Positions 1-7,660 of a DNA stretch of 12,305 nucleotides are shown here, piece by piece (position 1 is the first letter of the stretch; each line of letters opens with the position of its first letter). The stretch comes from Lojkania enalia (Eukaryota; Ascomycota; Dothideomycetes; Pleosporales). The stretch lies in contig ML986747.1 of assembly GCA_010094045.1 (NCBI GenBank), positions 96,488-108,792 of the forward strand. The letters are read 5' to 3'. A program made the position numbers and the translations under genes. The notes beneath the pieces were generated by a model. It did not search any database. It was given only the letters and a program-made list of their open reading frames with translations, and was not told the origin of the DNA.

Positions 1-1842
1 TATTAGTTCTAAATCGAGTATACTCTAAATAAAAATAATACTAGAGCGGATATTTTTAACTATTATAAATAAGATGTAAAAAACTTAAAAGTAGCTTAAA
101 CTAATAACTAGTTAAGAGTTCTATTTAGACTGTATTAACTTTACCCCCGAATTAATGCCGAATTAATCTAGTCCTATATTATTTAAATAATAACTTAAGC
201 GGTTATACTAAACTTTATTAAAGGTTAGGAGTAAGTTATATTACAAAACTCTCTAGAGTTAATCGATATATTATTATAGGAAAACTAAGCCTCCTTCGCG
301 TAGGAATATACCCTTTTACCCTATAAGTATTAGATAGAGAATAGACTACTCCTCTACGATAATTACTTATATATTCTATTAGATTTAGACTTTTATACGC
401 GACTTATATAAGAGGCTTATAATTAAGTATCCTCCATATACTTAAGCGCTACTGAAACCTATTAGTTACTATTCTAGAAGTACTACTAGAAGAGTATAGA
501 GGCTACTTGTAAACGATATATATAGAATTATATTCTATACCGTAAAGCTTATCTAATATAAACCTAAACCCTAGGTTTTATCTACTTACTTCTTATACTA
601 AATCGACTAATATAGTACCTATATATTAACTTTAAAGATTTCTCTATAGATAAGTCCGGATATAATTAGATTATAGTAGTAATCGATCGCCTATCTAAAT
701 AAATAGTATCTATTCTCTACTATCATATAATTAACGCACAGGGAATAGCCGAATTATTTATTTAATAGATATACTACTTTAACTATACGCCCGAAACTAT
801 TATTTTAGACTAAGGACCTTAGTTTATATCTAGTTTCTAGTCCGAATTCTACTATATCTTAGGTGTAAAGATTAATCTATCTACTACTTATTATAAAGAG
901 ACTAATAGATAGATAGAGATTATAAATAAATATATCGATTAGAGACTACGCTCTTTCGTATCCTTCTACTAGAATAACTAGAGTTCTCTATTACCTATAA
1001 TTAACTGAGTATAAGCAACTCTACTCTATATAACTATTAGAATGTCCCTATATTAGATCCTATATAGATTCGAGCCCTATTAGAGTTGGGATTAAAAATA
1101 TTCTATTAATTCTATTACCGTAACAGATAAATTAAATTGTAAGAACGTCTTAACTCTAGCGACTTATATATATACAGCCTAGAAAACTGTAAAGGCTAAT
1201 ATTAAGAAGGCTTAGAATCGTATATAATCCGTTATTAACTATTACTAGCAACCGATTAATTAGTAGATTAGTAATATAGTCTACCTAAATACTAAGAACC
1301 TTATAGTTTAGAGATTAAACTAAAAGCTATTCGAGTAATAGGAGGGCCCTTTTAAAGTACTAGAATAGGTTAGAAACTTATACTATTTATAGCTACTTCT
1401 AGAATTGAGAATATATAATGTCTTCGTACTAAACCTACTGTATAAGAACCCCTAGAACCTTCTACTAGGGTAAGAAGCTCCGAAACCACCCGCTATCGCT
1501 ATTAAAGGGGTAGAAGAGTAGGAGGTTAAAGAAATACTAGCTAGTAAGCTATATTATAAGACCCTTAAATACCGTGTAAAATAGGTAGAATATAATCTTA
1601 ACCCGGTCTAGTATAAAGTTTTAAATTTTATAGGTTTACCTTATAAGCTAAGAGCTTTTTATAATAAGTATCCGAATTAGCTAGAACCTCTAAGAGCCCT
1701 AACTAAATAGATTAAGGTATACGAGGATAGTATAGAGAATATAGATTATCTAGTAGATAATAATATATAAGAGTTAAGTAGTAGATTAGAAAACTAAATT
1801 ATAGGCCCGAAATTACTCCTCTATAGAATCTGGAGGGTCTGA
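1..1842 (+). pseudogene. gypsy pol relic: RNase H end, integrase, chromodomain
   Basis: One reading frame (codons beginning at position 1) runs through the segment, broken by many TAG and TAA codons but with no frameshift I could detect. Positions 1-~100 hold the RNase H tail (EYTLNKNNTRADIF). At ~400-545 is the integrase zinc-finger region, where most expected His and Cys positions read Tyr. The catalytic core has INFKDF (Asn at 628 where Asp is expected), LD followed by a stop and GP (Asp at 808), and Glu at 916. The last two are 35 residues apart, the DD35E spacing. A GPF motif (EGPFKVLE) lies near 1340-1365. At ~1519-1735 is a chromodomain (KEILASKLYYKTLKYRVK, later LPYKLRAF). The frame ends at a TGA at 1840-1842. 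The parent protein would have copied and integrated the element, with the chromodomain steering it to heterochromatin. Now dead. Confidence 0.88.
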
Positions 1843-2530
1843 TAGTAGGCTATTAGATACCTTTCTAGTCCTCTCCTTCTCTACTCTTCTTTTCTTTTCT
1901 TTCCTCTACACTCCCCCTAAACTTTCTCTACCTTATTTTTAGCCGCCTGAGAGCGCCGCAATATTAGCCTAAAGGCTAGATACTAGAGTCTTTAGAGCCG
2001 AAACTTGATAGAGTAACTTAGTACCCTAGTAGAATAAAGCTACCTAGATACTAGCCTTAAAAAGGCTAGTTTTCTAACTCTTTACAATCTAGGCTATAAG
2101 TATTAGACTGTAAGTAGACTCTAAAATAGTCTTAAAGGCTATTTTTTTATTCTTCTTATCCCCTATATATTAAGCTGCTGTTTATAGTTTAAGATAGCCC
2201 TAGAGGACTAGAAACTCCTCTTTATAGTAGGAGGGGATCTATAAGTTTGTTAGTAGTAAGTACCCTACTAGTATTAGATACGATTTATATAGGGTTGTAC
2301 TTTTTATTTTGCGAGGTATAATACTTATATTTTTTTAATCTTAGAGACCGAAAGGTAAATATTATATACTACCTACAGGCGAGTATATATATAGCTTAAA
2401 AGTAGATAATCTAGAAGGCCTTTAAAGAGGTTTTAAGAGGCGGGCGGAGTAGTATATTAATTAATTTTTTTCTATAAGGTATTAGTAATATTTTAATAAT
2501 TAACGGTTCTAGAGACGTGTAATAATATAT
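1843..2530 (-). pseudogene. possible antisense ORF relic between pol and 3' LTR
   Basis: The ~1 kb between the pol stop and the polypurine tract is too long for a simple 3' UTR. On the minus strand one frame reads coherently, apart from TAG and TAA codons, from about 2530 to the pol stop. It holds a basic, Tyr-rich block at ~2290-2400 (FRSLRLKKYKYYTSQNKK, then YNPI); these Tyr could be decayed Cys of a Cys-rich zinc-binding-like array. Its C-terminal end is charged (RKFRGSVEERKEKKSREGED), the minus-strand reading of the pyrimidine-rich tract at ~1860-1925. I recall, without being able to check, that some fungal Ty3/gypsy elements have antisense ORFs of unknown function here. A plus-strand frame is also partly open, so strand and even coding status are uncertain. 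I assign no function. Confidence 0.35.
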
Positions 2531-2866
2531 ACAGAGTAGAAGTTGTTATTTAGTTAAGGAAGCTTAGTTAATAGTAACCTAGTAATATACTAAAGCTGGT
2601 AAACGCTTATTACTATACGCGACAAAATTGCAATATTAATAAACTGTTATAATAGTAGTTACTAGCTAATATATAAGTTAATTATACTTACCGCAAAAAA
2701 ACCTTACTTAATATTATATTAATATATAAACGTATCTCTATAGGTAACTACGCGTATTAGTTCTTACTAATAAATACCTCCTTAAAGAAATTTCTTTATA
2801 CTAGAACCTATTTATAATAGCCTCAATTCCCTTCTAAACTAGTGTAGATAGGAACTATCAGCCTAT
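2531..2866. other. non-pol 3' region of gypsy element A, no gene recognised
   Basis: This AT-rich stretch lies between the possible antisense ORF and the polypurine tract. Neither strand gives a recognisable domain. Its last part (2844-2880) matches the reverse complement of 12269-12305, showing that it belongs to the gypsy element rather than to host DNA. It may hold the N-terminal part of the antisense ORF or its promoter, but nothing shows this directly. Confidence 0.5.
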
Positions 2867-2877
2867 AAGAAGGGGGG
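2867..2877 (+). promoter_or_regulatory. polypurine tract of gypsy element A
   Basis: AAGAAGGGGGG lies three bases upstream of the LTR start at 2881. Such a purine run primes plus-strand DNA synthesis in LTR retrotransposons and marks the LTR as a 3' LTR. The same run occurs in the minus-strand copy at the right window edge (reverse complement of about 12271-12281). Confidence 0.75.
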
Positions 2878-2880
2878 TAA

Positions 2881-3159
2881 TATAATAATGCGAAGAAATC
2901 GTTTTACGAAAAGCTTTATATATAATCTTATCCTAAAGTTTTTTACTTATCTTATTCTACCCCCGGCTTCGCCTCTTTTCCCATCCGTATATAGTTGTAT
3001 ACTCCCTTATAAGTAGCTTAGTAGTTCTTCTATATCCTTTTATATAAGGCCTATAGGTGTTAATAGAATTTCTAGGTCTCTAAACCCCTATACACTCTTA
3101 TATACCTCTAAGTAGATTTGTACCGCATTTAGACCTATTATCTTACCTACGCTATTATA
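2881..3159 (+). repeat. gypsy LTR shared by elements A and B
   Basis: A 279-bp LTR. Its ends read TA...TA, consistent with TG...CA after RIP; the solo copy at 5780-6058 keeps the terminal CA. A polypurine tract precedes it, so it is the 3' LTR of element A. The gag region of element B begins only ~25-45 bases after it, so it also sits where element B's 5' LTR should be. No matching 5-bp duplication flanks it (ACTAG immediately 5' of the LTR-like block at 2843, GAACT after 3159), as expected if it is internal to a tandem. TATATAAGG at 3041-3049 is TATA-box-like. A short inverted repeat that is intact in the other copies is broken here by RIP. Confidence 0.82.
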
Positions 3160-3189
3160 GAACTATTAGTTCTAATTAACTTCTATAAA

Positions 3190-4200
3190 CTACTAAATTA
3201 GTACTAATAATATACTAAGAAACTTCTATAACTCCTCTAGTAAGAAACCTTTTAGCTACCCCTAAACCCTTTTAAACCTACTTTACTAAATATACGCCTA
3301 AGATTAAAAGCTTTATAAAAAGTAGCGAATCTATATTTAAATAATAGTAAGCTTTAATTTTAGACCAACTTAAGATTAATATAGATTACTACCGGATAGA
3401 GTATATATATATAGTATTAGTATAGAAATATACCTCTAGTACTATAAAAAGGTATCTAAAGCTAAAATACCTAGCTAAATTAGACTAGTATTAGTTTAAA
3501 AATACTAAAGAAATAATTTTACTTCTATAATTATATTTTATTATAGATAATAAAGAGATAGAAATATAATAGGTATTTTAAGTCCTAAAGATAAATAAGG
3601 GAGAAGTATTTCTAACTTTTAAAGCTTACTTTATTAGTATAACTATTAGGAGATCTGTATTCTAATCTAAGTAGTTCTTTTACCTATAGAATAAAATTCT
3701 CTCTAGCTTAAAAATATTAAACCTTAACTTTAAGCTTATATAAAAAAGCTCTTTTAATACTATAGTCGCCTACTTAATAGCCTATAATATAAAAAGGAAG
3801 AGTATTTCTAATCTTCTAGAATAAACTATTAACCTATAGGTTATAGTTAAAATAAATTTGGATCGGTACTAGAAGGCTTCTAAAAGTTTATCTAAAGTAA
3901 CCTATAATCTAATACTACCCTAATCTACTTTAGTATTAATATCTTATTCTACTATAATTACTTTCTAATAACCTAGTAAGACTCTCGTACTTAAAAGGTA
4001 TATAACTCTAGGTAATTACTATAATTATAGTAAACTAGAATACTTTATAAATAAATATATAGTTTTTAGAGTATAAGAGATAGAGGTTAAATAAGAGAAG
4101 ATTAAGGAAGAAGAGTTTCTAGACGTAAATAAGTACCACCTAAATAGTTCTCGGGTGGGAAATAGAGATATTTAAGAAAACTTTCTATCTTAAACTTAAA
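3190..4200 (+). pseudogene. gypsy gag relic with decayed CCHC zinc knuckle
   Basis: The frame with codons at positions divisible by three is mostly open apart from RIP-type stops from about 3201 to 4170. The body reads as a retrotransposon capsid protein, for example LDQLKINIDYYRIEYIYIV near 3360-3410. Near the C-terminus, 4011-4058 reads GNYYNYSKLEYFINKY. The spacing is exactly C-x2-C-x4-H-x4-C (codons at 4017, 4026, 4041, 4056), but all four zinc ligands read Tyr, each explained by TGC or TGT to TAC or TAT, or CAC to TAC. The tail is charged (KEEEFLDVNKY-like, with KIKEEEFLD visible). Gag would form the particle and bind RNA. The start codon cannot be fixed because ATG decays to ATA. Assignment is secure from the knuckle and position; subfamily is not. 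Confidence 0.8.
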
Positions 4201-5067
4201 TAAGTATAATTTATTAAATATTAATTTATTATATTAATTTAAAGGAAAGTATTTCTAAATTCTAACTATTCTGTATTTAAAAAGTATTAGTATATAATTA
4301 AATATTCTTATTAATACTAATATCTAAATCTTTCTATTTCTTAATTCTATAGTAGCTAGATTACTCTTCTAAACCCTATATATATTAATATAATATTTAC
4401 CCTTTAAAATTACTATTAAAGGTTTTTAGGACTAAATTTAAACTCTAGCTAATTAGTATATTTACTTATACTTATAAATTAATAGGAGAACTATCTAAAA
4501 CTATTTATTTATTATTATAGATCTAAGTCTTTAGGATTATATTATTAGTATTAAATAGTTATATTATTTTTAACTCTAGCTAGATATGGATAAAAATTAG
4601 ATTATATAGCCCTCTAAGTATTCTACTACTTATAATTCTTTACCTCCTCTTCTTATATAATTAACTTAACTAGTATATAATAAAGAGGTAGAGCTAAATA
4701 TCTAGTAACGCAACACTCTATAGGAAAAGGGCTAGTATTAGTAGTCTTATAGTCTAACTATCTATTATATTAAGGGTCTACTAAGACTACTAAAATTATA
4801 TTAATCTCTTATAGCCTATAGTTTAAATAAGCTTAGAGCTTCTATATATTTATATATAATAAAGTTTAAATCTAATCTAAAGAAAATCTATTCTCCTACT
4901 ATTACTCTTATTATAGCTAATACTTTCTACTTTAATATAAAGAGAAAAGAGAACGAGTTTTTCTCTACGTTTCTATACGAAATTAAACAGCTAATTAAAG
5001 ATAAGTAAGCTCTAGAGCTAGAAGATAAGACTAAAAACGAAGTACTAGTAAATCTCTAATTACTATT
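4201..5067 (+). pseudogene. gypsy protease and N-terminal pol relic
   Basis: From here the coherent frame changes: gag uses codons at positions divisible by three, while this part uses positions that leave remainder two, equivalent to a -1 shift. That fits a gag-pol frameshift or an indel. The aspartic protease active site is visible as LINTN (Asn-Thr-Asn at 4313-4321) where the family has Asp-Thr-Gly, followed by FLFLNSIVARLLF. Around 4403-4600 come ITIKGF, IIIDLSL and LDMDKN, matching the second half of retropepsin-like domains in fungal chromoviruses. At 4934-5062 the linker to RT reads KRKENEFFSTFLYEIKQLIK. The protease would have cut the polyprotein. The copia insertion follows immediately, after the target sequence CTATT at 5063-5067. 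Confidence 0.78.
5063..5067 (+). repeat. left target-site duplication of copia insertion
   Basis: CTATT precedes the copia LTR at 5068, and CTATC follows the other LTR at 10458-10462. A 5-bp duplication is standard for LTR retrotransposon integration; the single T/C difference is a transition of the kind that abounds here. Frame continuity of the interrupted gypsy pol supports the exact boundaries. Confidence 0.8.
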
Positions 5068-5231
5068 TATTAAGCTATAGTAGATAAAGTAAGAGGAAGT
5101 ATATTATTATTACTTGCTTAGTGAAGCGCGCTCTCTAAAAGAACTATCTAAATAGAGCTAGTTCTAATTAGAACTAGTCTACAAACGCTAATATTTGTAA
5201 AGTCTATTACCTTAATATCTACCCTCTAATA
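5068..5231 (-). repeat. copia 3' LTR (164 bp)
   Basis: It matches 10294-10457 over its full 164 bp with 13 transitions, no transversion and no gap. Plus-strand ends read TA...TA, as TG...CA would after RIP. It contains a perfect 20-bp palindrome at 5158-5177 (CTAGTTCTAATTAGAACTAG), which has one mismatch in the other LTR. The upstream purine-rich stretch (minus strand of about 5232-5245) is a weak polypurine tract candidate. Confidence 0.9.
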
Positions 5232-5774
5232 TATCCTCTAGACCGAATAGAAACTACAGTATATATTTATATATATTATTTAATAGTAGCTCCTACTAGT
5301 ATTAACTATAAGTAATTAATACTTCTTCTATATCTAGTTACTATAGGAATTAACTATAGGCTTTAGTAGAGAGGGGTTTAGTTAGACCGTTTACTACTAT
5401 ATTAACTATTATAATATATTTAAGTTGTAATTAATTAAGAGCTACTTACTTCTTAATCTCGTAATAATAGATATTAATATACTTACTTTACTAGTAGTAT
5501 CTTTCCTACTTAATAAGTTTAATAGCTGGTAGATTATTAATATAAAGCTTTAGGGGTTAAAGTAGTTTATATAATATGCCTAGCTTAATATAGAGTTAAT
5601 AGAGCTATACTACTTCCTTAGCTATATATATAATAGCTATATATTCGGCTTCTATTATTAATATTATTACTAACCGCTCCTTAAAAGATTAATAGTAAAT
5701 TGTTCTTCTAAATAGCTTAAATAGATATCTAGCTATTAATTTACAATCCTTATAATTAGTATATAATAAATCTA

Positions 5775-5779
5775 AGTAG
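5775..5779 (+). repeat. left target-site duplication of solo LTR (AGTAG)
   Basis: AGTAG here is repeated at 6059-6063, directly after the CA end of the LTR. Its position fixes the LTR start at 5780 even though the TG end has decayed to TA. Confidence 0.85.
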
Positions 5780-6058
5780 TATAACGATGTAAAGAAATCG
5801 TTCTACGAAAAGCTTCATATACAACCTTATCCCAAAGCTTTTCGCTTATCTTATCCTACCCCCGGTTCTACCCCTTTTCCCTTCCGTATATAGTTGCACA
5901 CTCCCTCATAAGTAGCTTAGTAGTTCTTCTATATCCTTTCGTATAAGGCCTATAGGTGTTAATGGAATTCCCAGGTCCCTAATCCCCTACGCACTCCTAT
6001 ATACCTCTAAGTGGATTTATACCGCATTTAGACCCATTGTTTTACCTACGCCATTACA
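5780..6058 (+). mobile_element. solo gypsy LTR inserted in copia RNase H
   Basis: A 279-bp LTR of the same family as 2881-3159, flanked by the 5-bp direct repeat AGTAG (5775-5779 and 6059-6063). No internal gypsy sequence is attached, so it is a solo LTR, the usual outcome of recombination between the two LTRs of a full element. It ends in CA and keeps many CpA and TpG sites changed to TpA in the 2881 copy, which suggests a younger or less mutated copy. It contains a perfect 10-bp inverted repeat (CGAAAAGCTT at 5806-5815, its complement at 5835-5844). Confidence 0.92.
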
Positions 6059-6239
6059 AGTAGCCTATAAAAGGTACTTCTAGTATATAGGTAAAGTACT
6101 TAATTTATACTCCTTAAATTCTATCTAGTACTAAAAACTTTATAACGTAGTTATATATAGTATAGAGATAATCTATAATCTATAGCGTATATTTATAGTA
6201 TAGGCTTATTAGATTGCTGCTAAAACGTCCTAGAAAGGC

Positions 6240-7110
6240 GATATAATATACGATATCTAGTTGTATAAAGTATATAAGATATAGTAACTTGTTAATAACT
6301 AACTAATATTTGTTAAGTAGTTTAGTATTATAGACGTCTTCCTTAGAGCGAGCTATAAATTTAATAGCTAAGAGATTAAACGGTATACTATACTTATAGT
6401 AGTTCTCTTACTAAAGTATTAATATAAGCTTCTTAATATATAATTCTATAGAGAGCTCTATTATACGTGTTATATAATCGCGCGCGATACGGATTCTAAA
6501 GTAGTAGTTTAGTAGGCTAAGATTACGGTATTTATAGGTACTTATAACTATTTATTTTATAACTACTATACCTTTAGCCGTTAGATAAATAAAGAGTAGA
6601 TCGTTAATATATATAATAATAATCTACTATAGCTCTTTACTAATAAAGATGTATAGATTAGAATTAAGAGGTCTATATCTATATAATATTAAGTAGTAAC
6701 TAATCTCTTTATACTAAAGTTGTAGTAATTAGTAGAGACTATAGAGTACTTTATTAAGTTATATAATTGTACTATCTAGTAGTTAAGTATAGATAGGGTT
6801 ATTTTTATCTATCTTTCTATTTAGAGAGGCTATAATAATATTAACCTAGTTATACTCTAGATTAAGAATATTAACTAGTATTAGAATTAACTTAATAGTT
6901 ATAGAGCGTACTACTCTTATATATATATCTTCTTAGAAATCTAAATATTAGCGATTGCTGTAGACGATAAAGCGTACTTTATACTATATTAGATATCCTT
7001 TATTATTAAACTTATATTTATATACCTATTTAATAGGTAGTATAGTAGTTCTAGCTAGTATATAATTAATACTTTACTAGGTACTATTCTCTATATATAA
7101 TTCTATTTCT
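6240..7110 (-). pseudogene. copia reverse transcriptase relic
   Basis: The minus-strand frame reads VYKYKFNNKGYLI then YKVRF near 7000-7040, matching the copia RT start (in the family, Lys-Ala-Arg-Leu-Val follows). Later come NPIYT and VLYSLY, then the active site at 6611-6600, read as Y-I-N-D where copia RTs have Y-V-D-D; the Asn is explained by GAC to AAC in a TpG context. Downstream are IRIARDYITRIIELS and, near 6250-6330, LLNKYQLVINKLLYL, the conserved copia segment that precedes the RNase H linker. RT would have made the cDNA. In-frame TAG and TAA codons and the lost Asp make it inactive. Confidence 0.9.
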
Positions 7111-7660
7111 TCTTCTTCTACCTTATACTACTACTCTAAGTATTAATATACACGTGCCTACTTTAGTAAAGTAGGCTTAGGTAGGAGATTTAGATTATCT
7201 CTTATACTGTAAGCGTCTGTTATAACTACTAAAGCGAAATTTTATATAAGAGTAATAAAAATATTTAGTATTATCTTATCTTAAAAAGATATATTATTAA
7301 CTATTAATACTATATTTAGATTAAACTGTTAGAGTGTATAATATAAGGATTAACGTATAGGCTTAGCTAGTAGAGCTGCCGTCTTGCAAGGGCGGCTACG
7401 AGGCTTTTTTACTAGTAGCGGAAGTGGCGGCGACAGCGATAGATTGTTCTTATTGCTCTATTACTCGTCCATCTCTTATTACTCCTATCTAAAATTGTAT
7501 CCTCTACCTTATTTAAGGAGATTAATATATTTATTATTATTTAGCTGTAAAGGTATTTATAGAAGCGTTAGTTGTAATAGTAGTATACCTCCTAGATTCT
7601 ATATACTCTTTAGATAGTTAGATTCTTCCTAGATATATAGACGCTTATTATAGTAAGCTT
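7111..7660 (-). pseudogene. copia integrase-RT spacer, low complexity
   Basis: In copia polyproteins a variable, poorly conserved linker lies between the integrase and RT. Here its minus-strand frame includes the Ser/Ala-rich stretch QSIAVAATSATSKKAS at about 7392-7440, which is clearly richer in G and C than its surroundings and less mutated. A short plus-strand open frame across it (7384-7617) is an antisense shadow. A perfect 10-bp inverted repeat with a 1-base loop lies at 7156-7176. No catalytic motif is expected or seen. Confidence 0.7.

Larger units (their letters stand above)
1..3159 (+). mobile_element. Ty3/gypsy chromovirus, element A (3' part)
   Basis: This is the 3' portion of a chromodomain-bearing LTR retrotransposon, cut by the left window edge. 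Order: end of RNase H, integrase, GPF motif, chromodomain, a ~1 kb non-pol stretch, polypurine tract, 279-bp LTR. RT before integrase is the Ty3/gypsy order, and the chromodomain at the integrase C-terminus defines chromoviruses. Positions 1-231 match 11757-11988 of element B, so both belong to one family. The LTR is directly followed by the gag region of element B, with no second LTR between them. Confidence 0.88.
5290..6239 (-). pseudogene. copia RNase H relic, split by a solo LTR
   Basis: On the minus strand, after the RT region, come VIKFLVLDRI and then FIGYLDLLYTNYKDCKLIARY, the copia RNase H start, followed by YLFKLF, IIEAEYIAI, AKEVV and, near the C-terminus, NGLTKPLSTKAY. The domain would degrade the RNA strand of the RNA-DNA hybrid. 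A solo gypsy LTR at 5780-6058 interrupts it within the Tyr-Leu-Asp-Leu-Leu segment. Removing the LTR and one 5-bp repeat (284 bases) joins the minus-strand frames on both sides exactly. Several stop codons are RIP-type. The authentic terminator is uncertain, probably near 5290-5350. Confidence 0.87.

Noticed and set aside
1856..1935. Pyrimidine-rich tract as a possible promoter or microsatellite
   Set aside because: It is irregular, not a tandem repeat, and is better explained as the minus-strand code for a Lys/Glu/Arg-rich tail of the possible antisense ORF.
2050..2070. Perfect 9-bp stem with 3-base loop followed by TTT, terminator-like
   Set aside because: The setting is fungal transposon DNA, where intrinsic bacterial-type terminators are not used. 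AT-rich RIP sequence readily forms short palindromes.
2843..2880. Possible extension of the gypsy LTR to start at TG in position 2843
   Set aside because: The block contains the polypurine tract and is absent from the solo LTR, whose AGTAG target repeat places the LTR start at the equivalent of 2881.
5068..5231. First read as gypsy sequence duplicated at 10294-10457
   Set aside because: Both copies are exactly 164 bp, bounded by decayed TG...CA ends, flanked by 5-bp repeats and, at one side, by a primer-binding site, so they are the copia LTRs.
7151..7176. CACGTG plus a 10-bp inverted repeat with 1-base loop
   Set aside because: It lies inside the copia polyprotein spacer and has no second copy in the window to compare; I cannot separate function from chance.
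7384..7617. 77-codon plus-strand ORF with ATG
   Set aside because: It lies antisense to the copia integrase-RT spacer, has a biased low-complexity composition (Leu, Tyr, Ser) and no recognisable domain. It is open only because it covers the patch least damaged by RIP.
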